In this document: piece after piece, positions 39,617 to 48,131 of the stretch
Position numbering within the stretch: the stretch's first letter is position 1
Layout: the number at the start of each line of letters is the position of its first letter
From: JAGZHZ01 sp963929865
GTDB taxonomy: Bacteria > Bacillota > Clostridia > Lachnospirales > Lachnospiraceae
Length of the DNA stretch: 51,265 nucleotides
Assembly: GCA_963929865.1 (NCBI GenBank)
Contig: CAWVKK010000002.1
Coordinates: forward strand, 1-51,265
Reading direction: 5' to 3'
Position numbers and translations under genes: made by a program
The notes under the pieces: model-generated
Database searches by the model: none
What the model was told of the DNA's origin: nothing
Seen by the model: the letters and a program-made list of their open reading frames with translations, nothing else

Positions 39617-41044
39617 GTGGCAGAAACAAAACATACAGGTATGATCACACAGATGATCGGAGCGGTTTTGGACGTCCGATTTCATGCGGGAAATGTTCCT
39701 AAAATAGATGAGGCTATTCAGATCGAGAGAGACGACGGGACAAAACTGACGGCAGAAGTGGTCCAGCATCTTGGAGACGATGTTGTGAGATGTATCGCGA
39801 TGGGAGCGACAGACGGGCTAAGACGCGGAATGAAAGCGGACGCTACAGGAAATCCGATCATGGTGCCGGTAGGAGAAGAGACTCTGGGGCGCATCTTTAA
39901 TGTGACAGGAGATCCGATCGACGAAAAACCGATGCCCGAAGACATAGCGTATATGCCGATCCACAAAAAAGCGCCGGGATTTGAGGAACAGTCCGACGTG
40001 ACAGAGATGCTCGAGACGGGAATCAAGGTGGTGGATCTGCTGTGTCCGTACCAAAAAGGCGGAAAAATCGGACTGTTTGGAGGGGCAGGCGTTGGAAAAA
40101 CCGTTTTGATCCAGGAGCTGATCCGCAATATTGCGGCGGAACACGGAGGATACTCTGTCTTTACAGGAGTGGGAGAGCGCACGAGAGAGGGAAATGACCT
40201 GTACCATGAGATGCGCAAATCCGGCGTAATCCATAAGACAGCGATGGTGTTCGGACAGATGAACGAACCGCCTGGCGCCAGAATGAGAGCGGCGCTGACG
40301 GGACTGACGATGGCGGAGTATTTTCGCGACAGACAAAAAAAAGACGTTCTTCTTTTTATCGACAATATTTTCCGCTTTACCCAGGCGGGATCCGAGGTGT
40401 CGGCACTGCTTGGGAGAATGCCCTCGGCCGTCGGCTATCAGCCGACCCTGCAGACCGAGATGGGAGCGCTGCAGGAGCGGATCACCTCCACGAAAAACGG
40501 ATCGATTACATCCGTCCAGGCGGTTTATGTCCCGGCTGACGATCTGACAGACCCCGCTCCGGCAGCCACCTTTGCACATCTGGACGCCACTACGGTATTG
40601 TCGCGGCGGATCGCAGAGCTTGGAATTTATCCGGCCGTCGACCCGCTTGACTCTACGTCGCGGATTTTGGATCCCCACATTGTAGGGAAGGAACATTATG
40701 AGACGGCAAGAGAGGTACAGAAAATTCTGCAGCGGTACAAGGAGCTGCAGGATCTCATCGCCATTTTAGGAATGGATGAGCTGTCGGAGGAAGACAGACA
40801 GACGGTAAACCGCGCGAGAAAAGTGCAGAGATTTCTGTCGCAGCCTTTTTTTGTGGCGTCGCAGTTTACAGGAACGCAAGGACGATATGTTCCCATCTCA
40901 GAGACAGTCCGCGGATTTCGGGAAATTCTGGAAGGAAGCTGCGACGATATTCCGGAGAGCTGTTTTTTCAACGCCGGTCCGATTGAGGACGTGAAGGCGC
41001 GCGCAGGATGCAAGGAGAAGAATGGAAGAAGAAAAATATTTTGA
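39617..41044 (+). CDS. atpD: ATP synthase subunit beta
   Basis: 475 aa, catalytic subunit. Walker A GGAGVGKTVL, GERTREGNDLY (catalytic Glu), DNIFRFTQAGSEVSALLGRMPSA and DDLTDPAPAATFAHLDA are all present. The GTG at 39617 follows AAGGAG at 39600-39605; the in-frame GTG at 39605 overlaps that site. It overlaps atpC by 23 nt and follows atpG by 20 bp. Confidence 0.97.
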   Translation: MAETKHTGMITQMIGAVLDVRFHAGNVPKIDEAIQIERDDGTKLTAEVVQHLGDDVVRCIAMGATDGLRRGMKADATGNPIMVPVGEETLGRIFNVTGDPIDEKPMPEDIAYMPIHKKAPGFEEQSDVTEMLETGIKVVDLLCPYQKGGKIGLFGGAGVGKTVLIQELIRNIAAEHGGYSVFTGVGERTREGNDLYHEMRKSGVIHKTAMVFGQMNEPPGARMRAALTGLTMAEYFRDRQKKDVLLFIDNIFRFTQAGSEVSALLGRMPSAVGYQPTLQTEMGALQERITSTKNGSITSVQAVYVPADDLTDPAPAATFAHLDATTVLSRRIAELGIYPAVDPLDSTSRILDPHIVGKEHYETAREVQKILQRYKELQDLIAILGMDELSEEDRQTVNRARKVQRFLSQPFFVASQFTGTQGRYVPISETVRGFREILEGSCDDIPESCFFNAGPIEDVKARAGCKEKNGRRKIF

Positions 41045-41327
41045 TCTGAAAATCATCACGCCAAGGCGGATTTTTTACGAGGGAAAAGCAAAAATGCTGG
41101 AGCTGACGACAAGCGAGGGAAATATCGGGATTTATCGAAACCATATTCCGCTTACGGCGGTCATTTTTCCCGGCGCGTTTGCGGTCACAGAGGAAAAAGG
41201 AAAACAGTACGGATTCATCTATGACGGTTTTTTAGAGATTCTTCCGTCTAAAGTTACGGTTCTTGCACAGAAAATAGAATGGTCCTCAAAGAGAGAGACA
41301 CAGTGCGCAAAAGAAGCGCAGATGTAA
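41022..41327 (+). CDS. atpC: ATP synthase subunit epsilon, short form
   Basis: 101 aa instead of about 135. The N-terminal beta-sandwich (FDLKIITPRRIFYEGKAKMLELTT, IGIYRNHIPLTAVI, FLEILPSKVTVLAQ) is present. The C-terminal two-helix domain, which folds up to inhibit ATP hydrolysis in other bacteria, is absent, replaced by a short polar tail. The next gene starts 24 bp later, so there is no hidden extension. AAGGAG precedes the ATG, which lies inside atpD. Confidence 0.9.
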   Translation: MEEEKYFDLKIITPRRIFYEGKAKMLELTTSEGNIGIYRNHIPLTAVIFPGAFAVTEEKGKQYGFIYDGFLEILPSKVTVLAQKIEWSSKRETQCAKEAQM

Positions 41328-41351
41328 AAAAACGGCGGGAGGGATTTTTTC

Positions 41352-42080
41352 ATGCAGAAAAGATGGGCGGCAGTCTTTTTGATGCTCTGGATTTTGGCAG
41401 GGACGCAGGTTCTAAAAAGCGGTCTCTCCGAAAAGGAAGAGCAGATTGCACAGGTATTTGGGCGTATTGGGACAGAAGAAAAAAACAGTCAGACGGAATA
41501 CTTTGGGAAAGTGAAAGGAGAGTGGATGAACCGGGAGGAGAGAAATACATTTTTGACAGAGACGGCTGAAAAATTAGGGCTGGAGTGCGAAGGCGGACCA
41601 GAGGAAGAACAAAAGGAAGGATATCTTCTGACATCGATTGTGAAAGAAAGCGCAAGGGCAAGAACACAGTTAAGTATTATGACGCTGAGCGGAGAGGAAC
41701 AGTATGTGCTTGCAAGGATTGATTTTGAAGACGATCTTCACAGCGCCATGTACTACCGCTCACAGCTTGAAAATATTCTGGAAGATAAGCTGGAGGATAC
41801 TCAGAATATCACGGCGGCGCACGGATTTTATAAGGGCAGGATGACAATGGAAGAAACGGAGGAAATCGCGCAAGATATACTGGAAGCGCTTGAGGCGCAC
41901 GTCGTCTCGGCAAACAAGACGGAATCGTTCTACACGGTTTACGGATATACAGGAGCCATCAGCGACTATATTATGCAGGGCGATTATGCCGTCAACGTCA
42001 ACGTGGCGGCGACATACGATGAACAAAAGGACAGAACCCAGGTTTATCTGGCAATTCCCCTGATCAGCGAGGAATACTGA
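41352..42080 (+). CDS. YwmB-like exported protein (DUF1779-type)
   Basis: 242 aa with one N-terminal hydrophobic segment (WAAVFLMLWILAGTQVL), so anchored or exported. The rest is soluble, with two halves around LSIMTLSGEEQYVLARIDFEDD and YTVYGYTGAISDYIMQGDYAVNVNVAATYDE. In Bacillus, ywmB lies just after the atp operon, and this gene matches in place, size and topology; similarity is my judgement. No biochemical role is known. GGAGGGATTT precedes the ATG. It is the last gene of the operon. Confidence 0.65.
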   Translation: MQKRWAAVFLMLWILAGTQVLKSGLSEKEEQIAQVFGRIGTEEKNSQTEYFGKVKGEWMNREERNTFLTETAEKLGLECEGGPEEEQKEGYLLTSIVKESARARTQLSIMTLSGEEQYVLARIDFEDDLHSAMYYRSQLENILEDKLEDTQNITAAHGFYKGRMTMEETEEIAQDILEALEAHVVSANKTESFYTVYGYTGAISDYIMQGDYAVNVNVAATYDEQKDRTQVYLAIPLISEEY

Positions 42081-42143
42081 AAACAAGTATCCAGATAAAA
42101 AAAGCTGCATATAGTATAAAACAAAAAGATATGCCTGCCTAAA

Positions 42144-42181
42144 GGACAGCGGATGAAAAGAAGCTGTCCGGCAATGGACAG
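42144..42181 (+). promoter_or_regulatory. leader hairpin with alternative pairing before the 42205 gene
   Basis: GGACAGC (42144-42150) pairs perfectly with GCTGTCC (42163-42169). A second GGACAG (42176-42181) follows and could compete for the same strand. There is no T-run. It lies just before the binding site of the next gene. Confidence 0.45.
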
Positions 42182-42204
42182 TCTTGCGGAAAGGGAAGAA
42201 AGAG

Positions 42205-42738
42205 ATGGATTCTTTTGAACGTATCATTCGTGTCTCACCGAAAAGAAAGCGCGGTCTGTTCTGGGATGTCTCAGACGTCAAACAGTGGATCGGACCGTCA
42301 GCGGATCTTGCCGCCAATATGCCGCTGCCATACTATCAGACATATGGAACGGCGGCGGATTATGACTATTACACAGAAGACGAGGAAAATGAAAGGGATA
42401 TGGAACGCCTCAAAGAGATGTATCCGCAGATCGCAAAACAGATTGCAGCGTACGTGGAGGAAGAATGCGATAAAATGGAATATGAGGGGAGCATGATGTT
42501 CGACGAATCCCCTGACCGGCTGATGATGCGCCGTATCGCAAAAAAGATTTATGACAAGATGCAGGAAGAAGATCAGGCGGAACCGGAAAGTCAAGATGAA
42601 AACTTTGCCGCAATCCAGGAGATGAAGCGGAAAGATCCGCCGGGAAGAAACTGGCTTGGGGATTTGATTGAAGTGATGCTCTGCCAGGAAGTATACCGCC
42701 GAAGATGCCGAAGACGCAGGTGCCGCAGATGGTATTAG
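42205..42738 (+). CDS. uncharacterised protein with Arg/Cys-rich tail
   Basis: About 177 aa, no named family. A basic N terminus (RVSPKRKRG) precedes a central helical acidic domain (YPQIAKQIAAYVEEECDKM, then FDESPDRLMMRRIAKKIYDKM), then NWLGDLIEVMLCQEVY and a tail RRRCRRRRCRRWY. It has no signal peptide and no membrane segment. Basic Cys-rich tails occur in spore-coat and nucleic-acid-binding proteins, but nothing more specific is visible. The ATG at 42205 follows AAAGGGAAG. Between YwmB-like and the methyltransferase genes. Confidence 0.7.
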   Translation: MDSFERIIRVSPKRKRGLFWDVSDVKQWIGPSADLAANMPLPYYQTYGTAADYDYYTEDEENERDMERLKEMYPQIAKQIAAYVEEECDKMEYEGSMMFDESPDRLMMRRIAKKIYDKMQEEDQAEPESQDENFAAIQEMKRKDPPGRNWLGDLIEVMLCQEVYRRRCRRRRCRRWY

Positions 42739-42777
42739 ACAGAAAAAAGCGAACGGCGATATTAAGGAAATTTTCAG

Positions 42778-42806
42778 TTGTGATTTTAAAATAAAGTAGA
42801 TACAAT
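42778..42806 (+). promoter_or_regulatory. promoter of the methyltransferase gene
   Basis: TTGTGA (42778-42783), a 17-bp spacer and TACAAT (42801-42806). Confidence 0.65.
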
Positions 42807-42855
42807 AGAATTGTAGAAAGAATGCACAAGGAAGACACAAAAAGGCACGGAGCCG

Positions 42856-42873
42856 CCGCCGCAAAAGCGGCGG
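42856..42873 (+). promoter_or_regulatory. very stable leader hairpin CCGCCGC-AAAA-GCGGCGG
   Basis: A 7-bp all-GC stem (42856-42862 with 42867-42873) closed by a four-base AAAA loop. It lies 22 bases before the first possible start codon, with no T-run, so it is a leader structure rather than a terminator. Confidence 0.55.
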
Positions 42874-42895
42874 AGTGGTCTGAAGAAGAAACAGA

Positions 42896-44071
42896 ATGGA
42901 GATGAGAGAGCCTCAGATGGAGAAAATAAAAAAGATACTGGAAGAGCAGCTCAACGATCAGCTTTTGCAGATCGTGCTGAGCGGAAAAAAACGAAAAGAG
43001 GTGACAGGCAACCGAAAGATTCGTCCGATCCTGAAAAAAGATCAGCTCTTCTTTCAGGTATCGCTTCAAGACGGAAAAAAGGAATTTCATGAGAACTATG
43101 AAAAAGGAGAGCTGATTGCGCGCATCTGTCAGTGGATGACGGAGGATTACAAACAGATGCAGCTGGAAAGCACACGGTGGCGCTGCAGCGCGATGGTCAG
43201 CAAAAAGGGGCAGGTGACCGTAAAAGAGACAAGGCAGGAAAATGAAAAAAAGAGCCTGGATTTGTCCCACAACAGAAAAAAGAGATATATTTTGGAAGAA
43301 GGGATCCCGATTCCGTTTCTGGAAGACCTGGGAGTGATGACAGCAAAGGGAGAGATTGTAAAATCGCGGTACGATAAATTCCGGCAGATTAACCGCTTCC
43401 TGGAATTTATCGAGGATATTCTTCCTCAGCTGAAGCCTGATGGCGAGCTGACTGTGATTGACTTTGGATGCGGCAAATCGTATCTGACGTTTGCCATCTA
43501 TTATTATCTTCATGAATTAAAAAACAGAGAGGTTAAAATTATCGGTCTCGATTTAAAAGACGATGTGATTGAACTTTGCAATGAGCTTGCACAGAAATAC
43601 GGATATGAAAATCTGAAATTTTTTGTCGGAGATATCGCATCGTATGAAAAAAAAGGAAGCGTGGATCTTGTAGTGACGCTGCACGCGTGCGATACGGCGA
43701 CAGACTATGCCATTGCAAAGGCAGTGTCCTGGAATGCCAGAGCAATTCTGTCCGTTCCCTGCTGTCAGCATGAAGTAAACGGTCAGATTCAGTGCGGCAT
43801 CCTCGAACCGATTTTGAAGTATGGACTGATCAAAGAGAGAGTGGCGGCTCTGGTGACGGATGCGCTGCGCGCGGACTGTCTGGAGACGGCAGGCTATCAC
43901 GTTCAGATTCTGGAATTTATCGATATGGAGCACACGCCAAAAAATATTTTGATTCGCGCTGTAAAAACAGGAAAAAGGACGGACAGCGAAAAAAGAAATG
44001 CGTGTATGGAATTTTTAGGCGTTCACCCTTTGCTGGATAAGCTGCTTAAAGAGAAGGAGAAAGAGTTATGA
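42896..44071 (+). CDS. SAM-dependent methyltransferase (Methyltransf_32-like)
   Basis: About 391 aa. An N-terminal domain (1-165) with basic and aromatic residues precedes a Rossmann methyltransferase domain: motif I VIDFGCGKSYLTFAIYYYL, motif II IIGLDLK, DLVVTLHACDTATDYAI and the PCCQHE segment typical of Methyltransf_32. The target is unknown; related proteins are suspected RNA or protein methylases. The start is uncertain: ATG at 42896, 42902 or 42917, none with a strong binding site. It overlaps the next gene by 4 nt (ATGA). Confidence 0.8.
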   Translation: MEMREPQMEKIKKILEEQLNDQLLQIVLSGKKRKEVTGNRKIRPILKKDQLFFQVSLQDGKKEFHENYEKGELIARICQWMTEDYKQMQLESTRWRCSAMVSKKGQVTVKETRQENEKKSLDLSHNRKKRYILEEGIPIPFLEDLGVMTAKGEIVKSRYDKFRQINRFLEFIEDILPQLKPDGELTVIDFGCGKSYLTFAIYYYLHELKNREVKIIGLDLKDDVIELCNELAQKYGYENLKFFVGDIASYEKKGSVDLVVTLHACDTATDYAIAKAVSWNARAILSVPCCQHEVNGQIQCGILEPILKYGLIKERVAALVTDALRADCLETAGYHVQILEFIDMEHTPKNILIRAVKTGKRTDSEKRNACMEFLGVHPLLDKLLKEKEKEL

Positions 44072-46536
44072 GGGCAGACAAAGTAAAAGGAGCGATCGTC
44101 AAGACGGCAGTGCTGATGCTGGTATTTGCGGCTGCGGCGGCAGGCGTTTTCCTGTGGATGAGCAGAGGAGGAAGCTCAGGGGAGAGGGAAATGCAGCCGG
44201 CAACGTTTCCGCTTGTCTATATGACAAACCAGGATATTCAGATCAACTGTCTTCACGGCTACGCAAAGCCCATGCAGATTACGGCCATGAGAGACACCAT
44301 CACTCCTTTGAACACGGACAGAACCCTTGACATTCAGATCAAAAATTTTGGACAAAATATCAACGACCTGAATTTTCAGGTTATCACGCTGGACGGGGAG
44401 ACGGTTCTGGAGAGAACAAAGGTGACAAATTACTACACAGACGGGGAATATGTAAAAGCGACGCTCGAGCTTCAGAACCAGCTTCTGATGAATCAGGAAT
44501 ATGTGCTTCAGCTCCAGGTCACGGCGGGGAGCAAGAACATTTATTATTATACGAGAGTGATTCGCCAGGACGGGCTACATACGCAGGAATATTTACAGTT
44601 TGTTTTGGACTTTTATCAGAGATGCCTGGATGGATCGGAAGAAAATCTCAATATCCTGGCAAATCTCATTGAGACGGACTTAGAGGCGGATAACAGCACG
44701 CTTGCTGAGATGGACATCTATAACAATGTAGATGTGATGACATGGGGAGCGCTCTCGCCTCAGATTGAAGCTGATCCTGTCCCGAGCATTAAAGAGATCA
44801 ACGGGACGACGGCTTCGATTGTATTGAACTATACCCTCTCTGCCCAGAACGAGGAAGGACAGACAGAGCGCTATGAGGTGGAGGAGTTTTACCGGCTGCG
44901 CTATACAAGCCTTCAGACGTATCTGCTCGATTTTGAGAGGGCGACAAATGAAATTTTTGACCCCGAGCTGGATGGAGCCATAACAGAAAATGGAATTACT
45001 CTGGGAATCCGCGACAGAGACGTAGAATACCGCACAGATGACCAGAACCGGTTTATCGCGTTTGTGCAGGGGAACAGCCTTTGGAGCTATGACATCAGTG
45101 AAAATACGATGGCGCAGGTGTTCGACTTCAGACAAAGTGAAAACTCGGATGAGAGAGACAGCTACCGCCAAAATTCCATCAAAATTATTGAGGTCGATGA
45201 AAATGGAAACCTTTATTTCTCCGTGACGGGATACATGAACAGAGGCAATCACGAGGGAGAGTCCGGAGTCGCGCTGTATTATTACAATGCAGATCTGATC
45301 CAGATAGAAGAGCTGGTCTTTGTGGACACGCTGGAATCGTATGAGCTGATGAAGCGGGATGTAGAAGCGCTTAACTATGTGACCTCGGACAAGACAAAAT
45401 TCTATTTTATGCTGGATGGAACGGTCTATGAGGTAGGTCTTGCCACGAGGAGTCTTTCGACGGTGATCACAGGACTGCAGGCAGGATGCTATGCGGGATC
45501 GGATGCAAACCGATATTTTGCATGGCTGGAGGAAAATGACAGGTATGGCTCCTCCAGACTGAATGTGATGGATCTTGAGACAAAAGAGATCCGCACTATC
45601 TCAGCCGGTGAGGGAGAATGCGTGCAGATCATCGGATTTATGGAGGAGGATCTTGTATATGGAATCGCGGACGCCTCAGAAATCCAGACAGCTCATCCGG
45701 GAGATGAAATATTCCCGATGAAGCGCGTGATCATAGAAAACGCCCAGGGAGAACGGGTGAAGGAATATGTGCCGAGCGGAGGATACGTGACAGAGGGAAT
45801 TATCTCGGAAAAACTGCTGACGCTTAAACGCGCCGTAAAAACAGACGGCATGTTCCAGGAAGCGACAGACGACCAGATTGTCAGCAATATGACGGACAGT
45901 GCGGAGGGCGTTACGGTTACGACGCAGTACAGCAGCCGGAAATTGAGTGAGATTGTGCTGCACATGAGCGAGACGGCAGACGACGCGGTTCCTAAAGTAC
46001 TTCACAGCAGGCAGAAAATTGTGGAGGAAAACAGAGAGATCTCGATCGTCACCCAGCCGGCCAAGAAAGAAGCGTATTACGTCTATGCCAGAGGAATGCT
46101 CGAGAGTATTCATACCTCGGCAAACACGGCGATTCAAAGAGCGGATGAGCTAAAAGGAGTCGTAGTAGACGCAAGCCAGCACTATATCTGGGAGCGCGGA
46201 AACCGCAACGACGCCGCGTCGATTGACCTTGAGGATATTCCGGAGATCATGAAGCAGGGGACGATGGACAAGGAGACCCTGGAACAGGCGCTGGGCAAAA
46301 CAGTGCTGGATTTAAGCGGATGTACATGGGACATGGTATTGTATTTTATCGATCAGGGCTCGCCTGTTCTGGCGCAGATCAGCGATCAGATCATTCTGAT
46401 CACAGGATATGACCAGTTTGAGAATATTATGGTTCTGTACCAGGGAGCAACAGAGACCGTCTACTGGGGATCCGACGACAGCGATGCGACATTTCCGGCA
46501 TCAGGAAACCTGTTTATGACGTACTTAAATGACTGA
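44068..46536 (+). CDS. large anchored protein with propeller-like core and C39-like degenerate domain
   Basis: 822 aa. TM anchor at residues 9-32 (VKTAVLMLVFAAAAAGVFLWM), the remainder extracellular. Residues 50-150 or so look like a beta-sandwich; about 320-600 carry repeated beta strands with FIAFVQGNSLWSYDIS, NLYFSVTGYMNRG and YFAWLEENDRYG resembling a propeller. The C terminus (about 690-822) resembles a C39-type papain-like fold with GSPVLAQ and LITGYDQFENIMVLY, but the His expected before the TGYD motif is absent (QIILITGYD), so it should be inactive. Not a named family to me. Coupled to the methyltransferase by 4 nt. Confidence 0.7.
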   Translation: MRADKVKGAIVKTAVLMLVFAAAAAGVFLWMSRGGSSGEREMQPATFPLVYMTNQDIQINCLHGYAKPMQITAMRDTITPLNTDRTLDIQIKNFGQNINDLNFQVITLDGETVLERTKVTNYYTDGEYVKATLELQNQLLMNQEYVLQLQVTAGSKNIYYYTRVIRQDGLHTQEYLQFVLDFYQRCLDGSEENLNILANLIETDLEADNSTLAEMDIYNNVDVMTWGALSPQIEADPVPSIKEINGTTASIVLNYTLSAQNEEGQTERYEVEEFYRLRYTSLQTYLLDFERATNEIFDPELDGAITENGITLGIRDRDVEYRTDDQNRFIAFVQGNSLWSYDISENTMAQVFDFRQSENSDERDSYRQNSIKIIEVDENGNLYFSVTGYMNRGNHEGESGVALYYYNADLIQIEELVFVDTLESYELMKRDVEALNYVTSDKTKFYFMLDGTVYEVGLATRSLSTVITGLQAGCYAGSDANRYFAWLEENDRYGSSRLNVMDLETKEIRTISAGEGECVQIIGFMEEDLVYGIADASEIQTAHPGDEIFPMKRVIIENAQGERVKEYVPSGGYVTEGIISEKLLTLKRAVKTDGMFQEATDDQIVSNMTDSAEGVTVTTQYSSRKLSEIVLHMSETADDAVPKVLHSRQKIVEENREISIVTQPAKKEAYYVYARGMLESIHTSANTAIQRADELKGVVVDASQHYIWERGNRNDAASIDLEDIPEIMKQGTMDKETLEQALGKTVLDLSGCTWDMVLYFIDQGSPVLAQISDQIILITGYDQFENIMVLYQGATETVYWGSDDSDATFPASGNLFMTYLND

Positions 46537-46543
46537 TTTGCGC

Positions 46544-46572
46544 TTGCGTTACCCGATAGAATGGGCTATACT
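46544..46572 (+). promoter_or_regulatory. sigma-A promoter of asnS
   Basis: TTGCGT (46544-46549), a 17-bp spacer and TATACT (46567-46572), right after the stop codon of the preceding gene. Confidence 0.72.
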
Positions 46573-46609
46573 GTATAAAAAAGAAAAGGGTAAAGGAGTT
46601 AGAACACAA

Positions 46610-48001
46610 ATGGATTTAGTAACAGTTAGAGAGATTTACCGGGACAGAGAAAAATATATAGATCATGAAATTACAGTAGGCGGATGGGTCAGAAGCATTC
46701 GCGACTCAAAGACGTTCGGATTTCTGGTTCTGCATGACGGAACGTATTTTGAGACGCTTCAGATCGTATATCATGATACGATGGAGAACTTCGCGCAGAT
46801 TTCAAAACAGAATGTGGGAGCGGCTGTGATCGTAAGAGGAACGCTGGTTGCGACCCCAGAGGCGAAGCAGCCTTTTGAGATTCAGGCCTCCGAGATATCG
46901 GTGGAAGGAGCCTCCTCGCCGGAATATCCGCTTCAGAAGAAGCGCCACAGCCTGGAGTACTTAAGAACCATCTCTCATTTAAGACCGAGAACGAATACAT
47001 TCCAGGCAGTATTCCGCGTGCGCTCGCTGATCGCCTATGCGATTCACAAATTTTTCCAGGAGAGAGATTTTGTGTATGTTCACACTCCTCTGATCACAGG
47101 AAGCGACTGCGAGGGCGCCGGAGAAATGTTCCAGGTGACGACGCTTGACTTAAATCAGATTCCAAAGAAAGAAGACGGAAGCATCGATTTTGGAAAAGAC
47201 TTTTTTGGAAAACCGACGAATCTGACGGTCAGCGGTCAGCTCAACGGCGAGACATTCGCACAGGCTTTCCGCAACATCTATACGTTTGGACCGACATTCC
47301 GCGCTGAAAATTCCAACACGACGCGCCATGCGGCTGAATTTTGGATGATAGAGCCGGAAATCGCGTTTGCAGATCTGAAGGACGATATGGCGCTGGCGGA
47401 GAGTATGCTCAAATATGTGATCGATTATGTACTGGAAAACGCTCCGGAAGAGATGAACTTCTTTAACTCCTTTGTGGACAAGGGACTGCTGGAACGCCTC
47501 AACCATGTAAGAAATTCTGAGTTCGCCCATGTCACTTATACAGAAGCAATCGAGATACTGGAAAAGAACAACGATAAGTTTGAATATAAAGTAAGCTGGG
47601 GAACCGATCTTCAGACAGAGCATGAGCGGTATCTGACAGAGGAAGTATTTAAGCGTCCTGTGTTTGTGACAGACTATCCAAAGGAGATCAAAGCATTCTA
47701 TATGAAGCTAAACGAGGACGGAAAAACAGTTGCCGCGATGGACTGCCTGGTTCCGGGAATCGGAGAAATCATCGGCGGAAGCCAGAGAGAGGACGATTAT
47801 GAAAAGCTGAGAAACCGGATGAAGGAGCTGGGACTGAAGGAAGAAGATTACGGATTCTATCTGGATTTAAGAAAATACGGATCGACAAGACATGCCGGCT
47901 TTGGACTTGGATTTGAGCGGTGCGTCATGTATCTGACGGGTATGGGAAATATCAGAGATGTGCTTCCGTTCCCGAGAACTGTAGGAAACTGTGAACTGTA
48001 A
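46610..48001 (+). CDS. asnS: asparaginyl-tRNA synthetase
   Basis: 463 aa class IIb synthetase charging tRNA-Asn. N-terminal OB fold for the anticodon (ITVGGWVRSIRDSKTFGFLVLHDGT), then the catalytic core: motif 2 FGPTFRAENSNTTRHAAEFWMIEPE and motif 3 GFGLGFERCVMYLTGMGNIRDVLPFPRT. The ATG at 46610 follows AAAGGAG; the longer in-frame start at 46529 overlaps the previous gene. A promoter at 46544-46572 supports separate transcription. Confidence 0.97.
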   Translation: MDLVTVREIYRDREKYIDHEITVGGWVRSIRDSKTFGFLVLHDGTYFETLQIVYHDTMENFAQISKQNVGAAVIVRGTLVATPEAKQPFEIQASEISVEGASSPEYPLQKKRHSLEYLRTISHLRPRTNTFQAVFRVRSLIAYAIHKFFQERDFVYVHTPLITGSDCEGAGEMFQVTTLDLNQIPKKEDGSIDFGKDFFGKPTNLTVSGQLNGETFAQAFRNIYTFGPTFRAENSNTTRHAAEFWMIEPEIAFADLKDDMALAESMLKYVIDYVLENAPEEMNFFNSFVDKGLLERLNHVRNSEFAHVTYTEAIEILEKNNDKFEYKVSWGTDLQTEHERYLTEEVFKRPVFVTDYPKEIKAFYMKLNEDGKTVAAMDCLVPGIGEIIGGSQREDDYEKLRNRMKELGLKEEDYGFYLDLRKYGSTRHAGFGLGFERCVMYLTGMGNIRDVLPFPRTVGNCEL

Positions 48002-48009
48002 TCATTTTT

Positions 48010-48100
48010 CTTTTTCAAGCGTGAAAAAGGGGAATCACTGCCGCTGCAAAGGGCAGAGGACATGATCAAAAGGGCACAAAGGGGAGTGCCTGGCAGCGGC
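48010..48100 (+). promoter_or_regulatory. structured leader before the sortase gene
   Basis: CTTTTTC/GAAAAAG (48010-48028) is followed by a long-range stem GCCGCTGC (48040-48047) with GCAGCGGC (48093-48100), which encloses a second hairpin GGCAC/GTGCC (48073-48090). No T-run follows. It ends 18 bases before the GAGGAGG site. Confidence 0.5.
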
Positions 48101-48131
48101 GCAAAACAAGAATACGAGGAGGAGGATGTCA

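Noticed and set aside
39718..40696. Two long minus-strand frames under atpD
   Set aside because: Both are shadows of the highly conserved beta subunit; no ribosome sites.
42410..43513. 367-aa minus-strand open frame across the 42205 and methyltransferase genes
   Set aside because: Spans two plus-strand genes and the promoter between them; composition is that of an antisense shadow.
48010..48028. CTTTTTC/GAAAAAG hairpin as an asnS terminator
   Set aside because: The T-tract lies in the 5' arm and no T-run follows, so termination on the plus strand is not supported.
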